A DNA stretch of 64,000 nt from Multivorans sp965262355 (lineage in GTDB: Bacteria; Acidobacteriota; Thermoanaerobaculia; Multivoradales; Multivoraceae). The position numbers were made by a program, and so were the translations under genes. The stretch's first letter is position 1, and each line of letters opens with the position of its first letter. Under the pieces are notes generated by a model that saw nothing but the letters and a program-made list of their open reading frames with translations, searched no databases and was not told the DNA's origin. This document shows positions 1-8,849 of this stretch, one piece after another. Location of the stretch: contig OZ253534.1 in assembly GCA_965262355.1 (NCBI GenBank), positions 3,410,001 through 3,474,000 of the forward strand. Reading direction: 5' to 3'.

Positions 1-819
1 CGGAATCGTCATGACCTCCTTCTCGAGCTCGCCCTCGCCGAAGTGGAGCCCGATCTTCGAGGCGTCGCGGGTCGCATCGCCGATCGGATGGTAGTGCTGA
101 TCGACCACTACCCGGACCGTCGAGCCGAAGCGGCGGCCGACGCCGTCCGGGAAGACGTAGGGCGGCATGCCGGCCGTCCAGATGCCGAGGACGCCGGCGT
201 AGGCCGGGCCACCTTCGCTCATGTTGGTCGTATAGGTGGTGAGGAAGTGATGCGTGACGCGGGAGTCTTCCGGCAGGAACTCGATGGCGCGGATCCAGCG
301 CGGCTCGCCGAGGTCGACCTCGATCACCTGCTGCGGGAAGAGGTCGTCACCGTCGGCCGGCACCTCGATGCTGTCGAGCGTGATGACGTGGTCGGGTTCG
401 CCGAGCTTCCAGCCCTTCTGGAAGGTCGGCGCTTCGGGCAGGTCGGCGGGATCGCCCTGCGGTGCCCCGGCCTTCGTCCAGTTGACGATCGTTTCGATCT
501 CGGCAGAGGAGAGCGAGATGTCGTTCGACCACACGTGCCTGTCGGAGTCGCCGCTCCACGGGGGCATGTCGCCGTTCTCCACCGCGCGAGCGATCGAGCG
601 GGCCCACGGCCGTGCTTCCCTGTACGTCATGAGCGACATCGGGGCGACCTCGCCGGTTCGATGGCACTGCACGCAGTTCTTGAAGAAGATCGGCGCGACG
701 TCGCGGCTGTAGGACGGCGCGTCGGCCGCGGCGGCCGGGGATGTCGCGATCAGGGCGAAGGCGAGCGTTGCCGCCAGTGCGAGGGTCGCGGTCCGGGTGC
801 TGGTGGCTCGGTGCTTCAT
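1..819 (-). CDS. Partial c-type cytochrome / PHM-like copper monooxygenase
   Basis: The gene runs off the left edge; 273 codons are visible and the C-terminus is missing. It opens with a signal peptide (about 31 residues), then a haem c site CVQCH (residues 49-53) followed by the PMSL..ARPWARSI..MPPW pattern seen in small c-type domains fused to copper proteins. The next domain shows a HH pair (190-191) and a HYH (242-244), which fit the first copper ligands of peptidylglycine monooxygenase (PHM)-type enzymes. A complete relative lies at 45877-47241 with the same architecture. Predicted periplasmic; the substrate is unknown. The start is the only Met before the signal peptide. The PHM assignment is inferred from the ligand pattern, and the later ligands lie outside the window. 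Confidence 0.85.
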   Translation of the reverse strand, partial: MKHRATSTRTATLALAATLAFALIATSPAAAADAPSYSRDVAPIFFKNCVQCHRTGEVAPMSLMTYREARPWARSIARAVENGDMPPWSGDSDRHVWSNDISLSSAEIETIVNWTKAGAPQGDPADLPEAPTFQKGWKLGEPDHVITLDSIEVPADGDDLFPQQVIEVDLGEPRWIRAIEFLPEDSRVTHHFLTTYTTNMSEGGPAYAGVLGIWTAGMPPYVFPDGVGRRFGSTVRVVVDQHYHPIGDATRDASKIGLHFGEGELEKEVMTIP

Positions 820-1078
820 GGCTGGCCTCGGCTTGGATGTTCGGGGTGCTTGCGGTCGAGCGGATCGTATCGTGAGTGTTGGCTCAGTTTATGCGACGGG
901 TGAGACCTCGACCCGGTCCGCCACCTCGGCCGCCCGCCTGCTCAGCGGTGAGGCTGGGCGTACAAAGCGCTGGATGTTCAAACAGGGTTAGAGTAAGTCC
1001 CGCTACACTACGAGTCCAGATTCCAATCAGTTCGAGCGGTTGCCTAGGCGCCGGTTTCACCCACAAGGGAGGTTCGAG

Positions 1079-3796
1079 ATGCGACCAGCCTCTGTCCCAA
1101 TCGTCATCTGCATGGTCATGGGGGCGCTGATCGCCGTGAGCGCTCATGCCGACGCGCCCCAGACCGGTACGGTCGAAGGCGTCGTCACCGACCCATCGGG
1201 AACACCGCTCCCCGGAGTTACCGTCACTCTCCAGAGCGAACGGGGCGCCAAGACGGTCGCCACCGGCGCCGAGGGTGAGTATCGCTTCGGCCTGCTGGTG
1301 CCCGGCGGCTACACCGTGCAGGCTGCCATGGAGGGCATGCAGTCGCAGCCCGCGGCAGCGCCCCTCGAAGCCGGTACCCGCCTGGTGAGGAACCTCCAGC
1401 TCGCTGCCATCACGGAGGAGACGATCACCGTGATCTCCGAGGCGCCGCTGGTCGACAAGTACGAGGTGGGCGCAGCCTCGACCCTCGAAGCCGAGGTGGC
1501 GGAGCATCTGAGCTTCGGGAAGCGGAACTACCAGTCGGCAGTCATGCTGCTGCCCGGAGTGACCAGCGACGCCCGCTCGCAGGCTCTCGGCGATCACACA
1601 CCGACCGTCAACGGTGGTTTGTGGAGCGAGACCGCGGGCTTCGTCGATGGCGTCGACACTTCGTTCAACCGCCGCGGCGGCAGCTCCCGCCTGTTCCTGC
1701 CCACCACTGCACTGGCCTCGGTTCGCCTGGAGTCTGCCGGAGCGCCGGCGGAGTACGGGCGAGTGATCGGCGGCGTCACCAACGCCGTGGTCAAGACCGG
1801 CACGAACAAGTTCCACGGCGACCTGCTCTACCTTCTGCAGCGCCAGAGTTGGCGCGCCCAGTCGGACGCCGTTCCGCTACCGCGCTCGAGCGACGACACG
1901 AGCAGCTACGAACTCGCCATAGGCGGTCCAATCGTCCGCGACAAGGCGTGGTTCTTCGTCGCCGCCGCCGAGACGAACTCCAACGAAATCGACGCCTTCC
2001 GCGGCGGCGGCGTACTCGACAACAGCCTGCGGGGCGAGCCGCTTGTCGGCAAATTCAACTTCCAACCGACCCAGGACCACCAGTTCTCTCTCCTCTATGC
2101 CGATGGCAGCGTGTCCAAGGTCACCTGGGCGGCCAACGCCGCCGACCTCTGGACTCCCGGCGCCTTTGACCTCACTGAGATCCTCACTCAGGGGGCCTGG
2201 AACTGGGCGCTCTCGTCGAATGCCTTTCTCGAGGTCAAGGTGGCCGACTACGAGTCGGAGATCGTCCGCAACCAGCTCAATCAACGGCCGATCGACCCCA
2301 ACGCGAACCCCGACAGCCCGGCGGGCAGCGGCGGCGCGTTCTGGGATTTGTTGAATGGCCTCAAGTACAACGCGGTGTACCTCGGCGCCGGCACCGGCTA
2401 CAACGCCTTTCCGCGGCAGCAGGGCAACATCGCCCTCAGCTTGTTCCGCGGCGACCACGAGTTCAAGTTCGGGGTCGACTACCAGGATATCGAGTTCGAG
2501 AGCTTCAACACCCCACCCACTCGCTATCAGGGCCGCGGCTACGACGAGAGCCTCCCGGGCGGTTTCATGGTGCCGGTGCGCAAGCGCGTCTTCATTCCAC
2601 CAGACGCGCCGGTGGCCTCCACCAGCGACAACCTGGCGATCTTCGCTCAAGATCGGATCACGGCCGGTGACAATTGGACGTTCAACGTGGGGCTTCGGCT
2701 GGACGCTCAGGATCACGCCAACGATGTCGGCGAGGAGGCCACCTCACCGAGCGACATGGCGCCGCGTCTGGCCGCGATCTACGACATCCGAGGCGATGGC
2801 AGAACCCTGCTCAAGGGTACCCTCGGGCGCACGTATCAGCTCATTGGTACACACATCGTCAACGGCTTCATGTCGCGGCTGCCGAACGGCGCCAATGCCT
2901 TTCACCAGTACGCCTACAACCGGGGGACCCAGCTCTACGACCGCTTCCAGTTCACCGCGATTCCCTCCAACCGCACGCCGATTCAGCCCTTCGACGCCTA
3001 CTACAAGGACGAGATCACCTTCGCGGTCGAACGTCAGATCGGCGACCTCTGGGCCTTCAAGGCGCGCGCCATTTTCTGGGTCCTCGGAGACATGTACTGG
3101 GGCAACGAGCAGTTCGACGAGAACGGCATCCCCTTCAACGCGATCCGCAACTACGACGAGGGCAAGCGCGAATACCGAGGGCTACAGATCGAGTTCAACC
3201 GGCGCTACCGGGGAAACTGGACCCTGAGGTCCAACTACACCCTCTCGAAGGCGGAGGGCAACGCCGCCGGGAACATCACCAACAACGACACCACGGACAG
3301 CGATACCTTCCTCGAGGGGATGGGAGGGATCAACGTGGCGACCGGCCAGACCGATACCACCGCGGGCAACCGCTTCGGCCCGACTTCGTCCGATCGCACC
3401 CACAATCTCAACGTGATGGCGCTCAAGAACTGGCAGTTGGGGCGCCACAAGTTGGGCCTCGGCTTGACCGGCTGGTTCCGCTCCGGCCGCCCCTGGGCTC
3501 GCATCGCGCCGGCCACTGTGCGTCATCCGGTGAGTGGGCAGACGATTCGCACCGAGATGTACCTGGAGCCGCGCGGCTCCAGGGAGCTCGAAGACACCAT
3601 GAACATCCACCTGGCCGCTTCCTGGGACTTCCCGCTGGGCGGCCGCGTCGAAGGACAGGTGAGAGCTGAGGTAGCGAACCTCACCGACGAGCAGGAACAG
3701 ATCATCGTCAATCCGTTCAACGCCCGGCCGTTCCCCGGACGCGTCTCCTACCAGGTGCCCCGAGAGTTCCGGGTGGTGGTCGGAATCAGTTTCTAG
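1079..3796 (+). CDS. TonB-dependent receptor, Oar-type with carboxypeptidase-regulatory domain
   Basis: An outer-membrane receptor of 905 residues. A signal peptide (about 1-25) is followed by a carboxypeptidase-regulatory-like beta-sandwich (about 27-110, VEGVVTDPSGTPLPGVTVTL), a plug region with the RNYQSAVMLLPGV element, and a long beta barrel ending in the outer-membrane signal VVVGISF. The chosen ATG has a strong Shine-Dalgarno AAGGGAGG 7 bases upstream; an in-frame ATG 13 codons earlier lacks one. It probably imports oligomers such as peptides or glycans in a TonB-dependent way, but nothing nearby fixes the ligand. It is monocistronic: two hairpins follow the stop. A second receptor of the same class lies at 42534-45353. 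Confidence 0.93.
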   Translation: MRPASVPIVICMVMGALIAVSAHADAPQTGTVEGVVTDPSGTPLPGVTVTLQSERGAKTVATGAEGEYRFGLLVPGGYTVQAAMEGMQSQPAAAPLEAGTRLVRNLQLAAITEETITVISEAPLVDKYEVGAASTLEAEVAEHLSFGKRNYQSAVMLLPGVTSDARSQALGDHTPTVNGGLWSETAGFVDGVDTSFNRRGGSSRLFLPTTALASVRLESAGAPAEYGRVIGGVTNAVVKTGTNKFHGDLLYLLQRQSWRAQSDAVPLPRSSDDTSSYELAIGGPIVRDKAWFFVAAAETNSNEIDAFRGGGVLDNSLRGEPLVGKFNFQPTQDHQFSLLYADGSVSKVTWAANAADLWTPGAFDLTEILTQGAWNWALSSNAFLEVKVADYESEIVRNQLNQRPIDPNANPDSPAGSGGAFWDLLNGLKYNAVYLGAGTGYNAFPRQQGNIALSLFRGDHEFKFGVDYQDIEFESFNTPPTRYQGRGYDESLPGGFMVPVRKRVFIPPDAPVASTSDNLAIFAQDRITAGDNWTFNVGLRLDAQDHANDVGEEATSPSDMAPRLAAIYDIRGDGRTLLKGTLGRTYQLIGTHIVNGFMSRLPNGANAFHQYAYNRGTQLYDRFQFTAIPSNRTPIQPFDAYYKDEITFAVERQIGDLWAFKARAIFWVLGDMYWGNEQFDENGIPFNAIRNYDEGKREYRGLQIEFNRRYRGNWTLRSNYTLSKAEGNAAGNITNNDTTDSDTFLEGMGGINVATGQTDTTAGNRFGPTSSDRTHNLNVMALKNWQLGRHKLGLGLTGWFRSGRPWARIAPATVRHPVSGQTIRTEMYLEPRGSRELEDTMNIHLAASWDFPLGGRVEGQVRAEVANLTDEQEQIIVNPFNARPFPGRVSYQVPREFRVVVGISF

Positions 3797-3827
3797 CGTC
3801 GCCCTCCGGCGCGCCGCCCGGAAGTAG

Positions 3828-3870
3828 CTGCGGCTGGTCACCGCAGACCGTGGCGTGGCCAAAGGCCACG
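3828..3870 (+). terminator. Tandem hairpins after TonB receptor
   Basis: Two hairpins lie 31 bases after the receptor stop: CTGCGG/CCGCAG (3828-3833 with 3841-3846) and CGTGGCC-AAA-GGCCACG (3854-3870). The second is followed by only a weak pyrimidine run (ACTTTCC), so termination is plausible but not certain. Confidence 0.45.
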
Positions 3871-3922
3871 GTACTTTCCGCCCGTGTTCCCGTGGGCGCG
3901 ACTGATGTGGTACACATCCACT

Positions 3923-4168
3923 ATGGATGGGACAACTACAGTCTTGGTGGGAGATCGCGGCAGAGTCGTCATCCCGGCAGCGGTTCGTGACAGGGCCGGA
4001 CTGCCCGCAGGAACTGTGCTGTGTTTGTTCGAGGCGCCGGGCGGGCTGGTTCTGCTGAAACGCGAGCAACTCCGCGATCGCGTCCGGGCCGAACTGGCAG
4101 GACTCGACCTCGTCTCTGAACTGCTTGCAGAGCGCCGCGTCGCAGCCGACGCGGAGGATGCTGCTTGA
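3923..4168 (+). CDS. AbrB/MazE-type antitoxin of a PIN toxin module
   Basis: A small swapped-hairpin AbrB antitoxin of 81 residues. The N-terminal DNA-binding motif VLVGDRGRVVIPAAVRDRAGL is typical, and the acidic, Ala-rich tail should wrap the toxin. The stop overlaps the start of the downstream PIN gene (TTGA), so the two are translationally coupled. The ATG is preceded by TACACA then 6 bases and sits beside an imperfect inverted repeat (GTGG..CCAC, about 3907-3921), which suggests an autoregulated, possibly leaderless promoter. An earlier in-frame ATG (3884) lies upstream of this promoter-like sequence and is less likely. Confidence 0.85.
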   Translation: MDGTTTVLVGDRGRVVIPAAVRDRAGLPAGTVLCLFEAPGGLVLLKREQLRDRVRAELAGLDLVSELLAERRVAADAEDAA

Positions 4169-4530
4169 ACGTTCTGGACGCGTCGGCGATCCTGGCCTAT
4201 CTGCTAGGGGAGCCGGGGGCCGACCGGGTCGAGAAGGTCATGGACGAAGGCGCCGTCTGCGGTGCCGCCAACTGGTCAGAGGTGGCGCAGAAGGTCCGCG
4301 GAGCGGGCCGCGACTGGTTGCTGGCTCGCAGCCTCCTGCTGAGCTACGGCCTCACCGTCGAGGGGGTGACTCAGGAAGACGCGGAGTGGGCCGCCGGCCG
4401 CTGGAGGCGGGGAGGAGGCCTCTCCTTGGCCGATCGGCTGTGCCTCGCGCTCGCCGAACGAGTGGACGGGATCGCGTGGACGGCCGACCGTGCCTGGGGA
4501 GACCGAGGACGCGTGCGCCAGATCCGATAG
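4165..4530 (+). CDS. PIN-domain toxin (VapC-like RNase)
   Basis: A 121-residue PIN-domain protein, normal length for VapC. The acidic residues expected for the Mg-dependent ribonuclease site are visible: the Asp in VLDASAIL (N-terminus), a Glu in NWSEVAQK, the Asp in SLADRLCLA and the Asp in WTADRAW. The start codon is TTG, overlapping the antitoxin stop as TTGA. It probably cleaves tRNA or rRNA when freed from its AbrB partner; the target is unknown. Confidence 0.87.
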   Translation: MNVLDASAILAYLLGEPGADRVEKVMDEGAVCGAANWSEVAQKVRGAGRDWLLARSLLLSYGLTVEGVTQEDAEWAAGRWRRGGGLSLADRLCLALAERVDGIAWTADRAWGDRGRVRQIR

Positions 4531-4623
4531 CGCGCGGCGGGAGCGGACACCACGGAGATGCGGCGTAGGCCTCGGTCTACTTGGAGAGCGGGCTGTGCCT
4601 CTGCTCGTGGTGAAGCCGAAGAC

Positions 4624-6195
4624 TCAGATCGACTCCGGCAGCGCCGCTCGCCAGCCCGCGCTCAAGCGACGGGACAGCTCCTCGACGACCGTGCGCCGCC
4701 CCGGGTCTAGCGCCAGGTTCTCGTACTCGAAGGGGTCTTCTTCGAGATCGTAGAGCTCGCGCTCCGTTTCGGCTTCCGTCGCCTCGAGCGGGGTCCACTC
4801 CGTGTACCGGTAGCGCTGGGTCCGCAGGGTGCGGCCGTGGAAGCCCTCGCGCTTGGACTCCGAGAAGGCCGCCGACTTCCACAGGCGGTCCGGATCGTCG
4901 AGCAGCGGCCGGAAGCTCGTGCCTTCGAGCTCATGCGCCGGGTTCGGCAGGTCGCACAGTTCGACGAGCGTCGGGTACAGATCGACCAGTTCCACGAGTC
5001 CGCCCGTGACCTCCCCGGCTTGCCGTTCGCCAGGAAGCCGGACGATGAGCGGCACGCGGGTCGACTCCTCGAACTGGTAGGTCTTGCGCCACAATCCGCC
5101 GTGCTCGTCCAACTGGAAGCCGTGGTCGCTGGTGAACACGACGATCGTCGAGTCGGCGAGGTCGAGCAGTTCCAGCGCGTCCAGCAGTTGGCCGACGTAG
5201 GAGTCGGTCATCGTGACCATCGCGTGGTACGCGGCGATGGCCTGCTTGCGCTGCCTCTCCGTGTGGGCCACGTCGTCTGGCAGCAGTCGGAACGCCGCGT
5301 CGGGCAGGTCGGCGGTGTCGTCCGGCGGCGTTGACGGCAGCCGAATCTCAGAGGCGGGATGTTGCTCGAAGAACTCCACGGGGCCGACCCATGGCTGGTG
5401 GGGCTTGTGGAAGCCGGCGGCGATGAAGAAGGGCTTGTCGCGGTTCTCGGCCATCAACTGGACGATGCGGGTCGCCGTGGTTCCGTCCGGCGTCATGCGC
5501 GGCGATTCCCGGGTCGCGCGCCATGACAGGGGCAGGCCTGCCGGCCTCCCGACCGCCCTGACGACATCGGCGCGGGACATGCCGTTCTCGGAGCCGTCGG
5601 TCCAGGTGTTGTCGCGTTCGGCGGACAGGTCGACGCCGGGCAGGTAGCCCGGCAGGTGAAAACGCATTTCGGGCTCTCGCGACAGCGCGAACTTCGACAC
5701 GTCCCACGTCACCACGTGTTCGAAGATGTTGTGTGCGATCTTGCCCACCCGCGCCGTGAAGTAGCCGTGGTCGTGGAAGTGCTCGGGCAGCATGCGCAAG
5801 TCGTCTCCGATCTTGCTGCGGGGAGGCGTCTGGCCGTTGTAGATGTCCGTTGTGGGCGGCCGCAGCCCGCTCAGGAAGGAGGTCCGCGACGGGTTGCAGA
5901 GCGGATTCTGCACGTAGGCCCGGTCGAAGCGAACGCCTTCCGCGGCAAGTCGATCCAGGTTCGGGGTCTTCGCGCCGGCGTACTGCGGCGAGGGCGCCGA
6001 AGCGAGGTAGGAGCCCAGCGCGACGTTCAGATCGTCGGCGACGATGAACAGGACGTTCGGACGATCGTTGAGGCCCGCTTGCCGATTCGGCGCCGCGGCC
6101 GACAGCAGGAGCCGGTCGGACCGGTCGGGCGGCTGCGCGGCGCAGGGCACGCAGAGCAGCGTGCCGAGCAGTAGGAGTGTCCCTTGCTTTCCCAT
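4624..6195 (-). CDS. Sulfatase, iduronate-2-sulfatase-like
   Basis: A 523-residue secreted arylsulfatase-family hydrolase. The signal peptide is followed by the metal site NVLFIVADD (47-55) and the formylglycine signature CNPSR (Cys100), the residue oxidised by a sulfatase-maturating enzyme not found in this window. The C-terminal half has TSDHGFQLDEHGGLWRK, typical of the iduronate-2-sulfatase/choline-sulfatase branch. It likely removes sulfate from glycans in the periplasm. The 5' end overlaps a possible longer start of the divergent transporter gene, so the promoters for both lie within 6196-6251. A second sulfatase is at 18400-19776. Confidence 0.93.
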   Translation of the reverse strand: MGKQGTLLLLGTLLCVPCAAQPPDRSDRLLLSAAAPNRQAGLNDRPNVLFIVADDLNVALGSYLASAPSPQYAGAKTPNLDRLAAEGVRFDRAYVQNPLCNPSRTSFLSGLRPPTTDIYNGQTPPRSKIGDDLRMLPEHFHDHGYFTARVGKIAHNIFEHVVTWDVSKFALSREPEMRFHLPGYLPGVDLSAERDNTWTDGSENGMSRADVVRAVGRPAGLPLSWRATRESPRMTPDGTTATRIVQLMAENRDKPFFIAAGFHKPHQPWVGPVEFFEQHPASEIRLPSTPPDDTADLPDAAFRLLPDDVAHTERQRKQAIAAYHAMVTMTDSYVGQLLDALELLDLADSTIVVFTSDHGFQLDEHGGLWRKTYQFEESTRVPLIVRLPGERQAGEVTGGLVELVDLYPTLVELCDLPNPAHELEGTSFRPLLDDPDRLWKSAAFSESKREGFHGRTLRTQRYRYTEWTPLEATEAETERELYDLEEDPFEYENLALDPGRRTVVEELSRRLSAGWRAALPESI

Positions 6196-6251
6196 GTGGC
6201 GCTCCTCTGCTCAACTCCATGGCCTTGGTCCCCATAGAGTTGGAGGACCGA

Positions 6252-7892
6252 ATGTCTGTTGTACCGCCGTTGTCACCGCTCAGGGAGATCGTATCCGGGC
6301 CAGTGGTGCTGCTGTCAGTGCTCCTTACCGCAGTGGTCGGGTGCGCGCCCGAGAGCCGAGCCGACCGCCTGGAGACCGGCGCCCCGCCGGCGCGCGAACG
6401 CACTGCCGTCGGCGGCCCACGCTACGGCGGCCACCTGCGCGTGGGCCACTCCCTGGAGCCCACGTCGCTCGACGCGGTCCTGGGGCGATCGGGCGCCGAC
6501 GCCTACTTCTGGCGCCAGCTCTTCGATCAATTGGTCGATGCGGACCCGCAGCTCGCGCCGCGGCCGGAAACCTCCCTCGCGACCTCCTGGGAGATCGGGA
6601 CGGATCCCGACTCGATCACCTTCCAGCTTCGGGAGGGCGTCGTCTTCCACGACGGCACCCCGTTCAATGCCGAGGCGGTGAAGGTCAACATCGAGCGCAT
6701 CCTCGACCCGGACACCCTCGCCACGCCGCGCGCATCGCTGGCGGTGATCGAGGCGGTCGAGGTGATCGACGAGTACACCGTGCGGTTCGATCTGGCGCGG
6801 CCGTGGGGCGCCGGTTTCGGCATGCTGGCCGATCGGGGCGGGGTGATGAGCTCGCCGACCGCGATCGAGGCGCTCGGCCCCGACTACGGCTGGATGCCGT
6901 CCGGTACCGGGCCGTTCAAGGTGAATGACGTGATCACCGGCACCCTGGTGCACCTGGTGAGGAACGAGGACTATTGGGGCCGCGACGAGCACGGCAATCA
7001 ACTTCCGTACCTGGACGAGGTGACGATCCGGGTGATCCGCGACGAGACGGTCCGCGCCGCGGCTTTGCGCACGGGAGAGATCGACGTCACCTACCTCCCC
7101 TACAAGGACGTGTCGACCTTCGAGCGTGACGAGCGCTTTCAACTGGAAACGATGCCGGGCGGCGCCATCGCCCTCACGCTGGTGTTCAACGTGAACAAGC
7201 CGCCCCTCGACGACGTGAACGTCCGGCTGGCGATCGCGCACGCCGTGGATCCAACCGTGATCAACAGGGCGATCTTCTTCGACCGGGCCATCGAGGCCGA
7301 CGCGGGCATGTGGCCGGTGGGTTCCTGGGTCCACGAGCCGGATGACGAGCGCCCCTACTACGACCTCGACAAGGCGCGCCGGTACCTCAAGAAGGCCGGC
7401 CGGGAGGACGGCTTGGAGTTCACGGCCGTCACCCACCACAACCCCCTGCTCGTGTCCAGCGCCGAGGTGGTGCGGGCGATGCTGAAGAAGATCGGCATCC
7501 GCATGGACATCGACGTGCTTTCCAGCGGACCCGCGACGGAGAGGTTCAACCACGGCCAGGAGTACCCGATGTTCGTCACGTCGTGGAGCCGCTATCCCGA
7601 GCCGGACTGGATGGCGTCGCTGGCCTACAAGAGCGATGGCTACTACAACCCGGGCAACGTGCTTAGGCCGGACGTCGACGAGCTGGTGGAGCTGGGCGCC
7701 TCCCTGTACGACACCGAAGCTCGCAAGCAGGTCTACACCGAGATCAACCGGACGGTGCTCGGCGAGGCCTGGTTCACGCCGCTGCTCTACGGAGTGAACT
7801 ACGCCGCGGCGCCCAGGAGGGTGCACAACCTCGACCAGTTGATGGGCTGGGACGGCAAGATGAACTTCGTGAACATCTGGCTGGAGGAGTAG
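6252..7892 (+). CDS. ABC transporter substrate-binding lipoprotein, family 5 (peptide/dipeptide)
   Basis: A 546-residue extracellular solute-binding protein. It has a lipoprotein signal with lipobox LTAVVGC (Cys31) and the family-5 sequence GGHLRVGHSLEPTSLDAVL followed by the FQLREGVVFHDGTPFNAE block. The ATG at 6252 has a GGAGGA Shine-Dalgarno 5 bases upstream, so it is preferred over the longer frames starting at 6177 or 6219. It delivers peptides or similar ligands to the two permeases that follow directly. The overlap of the longer frames with the sulfatase 5' end is another reason to reject them. Confidence 0.92.
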   Translation: MSVVPPLSPLREIVSGPVVLLSVLLTAVVGCAPESRADRLETGAPPARERTAVGGPRYGGHLRVGHSLEPTSLDAVLGRSGADAYFWRQLFDQLVDADPQLAPRPETSLATSWEIGTDPDSITFQLREGVVFHDGTPFNAEAVKVNIERILDPDTLATPRASLAVIEAVEVIDEYTVRFDLARPWGAGFGMLADRGGVMSSPTAIEALGPDYGWMPSGTGPFKVNDVITGTLVHLVRNEDYWGRDEHGNQLPYLDEVTIRVIRDETVRAAALRTGEIDVTYLPYKDVSTFERDERFQLETMPGGAIALTLVFNVNKPPLDDVNVRLAIAHAVDPTVINRAIFFDRAIEADAGMWPVGSWVHEPDDERPYYDLDKARRYLKKAGREDGLEFTAVTHHNPLLVSSAEVVRAMLKKIGIRMDIDVLSSGPATERFNHGQEYPMFVTSWSRYPEPDWMASLAYKSDGYYNPGNVLRPDVDELVELGASLYDTEARKQVYTEINRTVLGEAWFTPLLYGVNYAAAPRRVHNLDQLMGWDGKMNFVNIWLEE

Positions 7893-7895
7893 TCA

Positions 7896-8849
7896 CTGCG
7901 TAACTACCTCGCGCGGCGCTTGTTGCAGACGGTGCCCGTTCTCCTCCTGGTCACGTTCCTGGTGTTCGCGCTGATGCTCGCGATCCCCGGCGACCCGGCG
8001 CGAGCGTTCATCGGCCCCGGTGAGGCGCTCGACGAAGAGCAGTTGCAGATCATCCGCGAGCGTCACCACCTCGACGAACCGGTGATCGTGCAATACCTGA
8101 TCTGGCTCGGCAACGTCGTGCAGGGCGACTTCGGCCGCTCGACCCAGAACATGCGCCCGGTGGCGGAAGAGCTCGGCGCCCGGGCTCTCGTGACCCTGCA
8201 GTTCGGCATCGCGGCCTGGATTCTGGCGGTCCTGATCGGCGTGCCCGCGGGCATCGCCTCCGCGGTCTACCGCGGCAAACCGATCGACTACGCCGCGACC
8301 GTGATCTCCATTGGCGGGGTCGCGATACCCAACTTCTGGCTCGGCATCATGGCGATCCTGCTCTTCGGAGTGGGCCTCGGCTGGCTGCCGAGCCAAGGCT
8401 ACGTGAGCCCGTTCGACGATCCTCTGCAGAGCCTGCGCCACATGGTCCTGCCGGCCTTCGCCCTCGGCGTCACCAGTTGCGCGCTGATCATGCGTCAGAG
8501 CCGCTCGGCGATGCTCGAGGTGCTCGCCCAGGACTACCTGCGCACCGCACGCGCCAGGGGCGCGAGGGAGCGTACGGTGATCTGGTCGCATGCCCTACGC
8601 AACGCCCTGCTGCCCGTGGTGACGATTCTCGGTCTGCAGACCGGCCGCATCTTCGCCGGCGCGATCGTGATCGAGACGCTCTTCGGCATCCCCGGCACCG
8701 GCCAGTACATGGTGCAGGCGATCTTCGCCCGCGACTTCCTGGTGGTGCAGGCGGCGGTGCTGCTGATGGCCGTTGCGGTGCTGGCCGCCAACCTGATCAC
8801 CGACGTGGCCTGCGCCTGGCTCGACCCGAGGATCAAGTTCGGTGAGTAG
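7896..8849 (+). CDS. ABC transporter permease, DppB/OppB-like
   Basis: An inner-membrane permease of the peptide/nickel importer family. It has the N-terminal pattern LRNYLARRLLQTVPVLLLVTF and the HHLDEPVIVQYLIWLGNVVQGDFG periplasmic block, with an EAA-type loop (DYLRTARARGARERTVIWSH). The frame stays open only back to 7893. The best start is CTG at 7896, giving the usual RNYLARRLLQ opening 8-13 bases after GGAGGAG; the next in-frame start, TTG at 7920, would cut the first helix. It sits 3 bases after the binding-protein stop and overlaps the second permease by 8 bases. A CTG start is uncommon. Confidence 0.9.
   Translation: MRNYLARRLLQTVPVLLLVTFLVFALMLAIPGDPARAFIGPGEALDEEQLQIIRERHHLDEPVIVQYLIWLGNVVQGDFGRSTQNMRPVAEELGARALVTLQFGIAAWILAVLIGVPAGIASAVYRGKPIDYAATVISIGGVAIPNFWLGIMAILLFGVGLGWLPSQGYVSPFDDPLQSLRHMVLPAFALGVTSCALIMRQSRSAMLEVLAQDYLRTARARGARERTVIWSHALRNALLPVVTILGLQTGRIFAGAIVIETLFGIPGTGQYMVQAIFARDFLVVQAAVLLMAVAVLAANLITDVACAWLDPRIKFGE

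Noticed and set aside
6315..7826. 500-codon open frame antisense to the peptide-binding protein
   Set aside because: Low-complexity His/Arg/Val composition and no motif; mirror of codon bias in the real gene.
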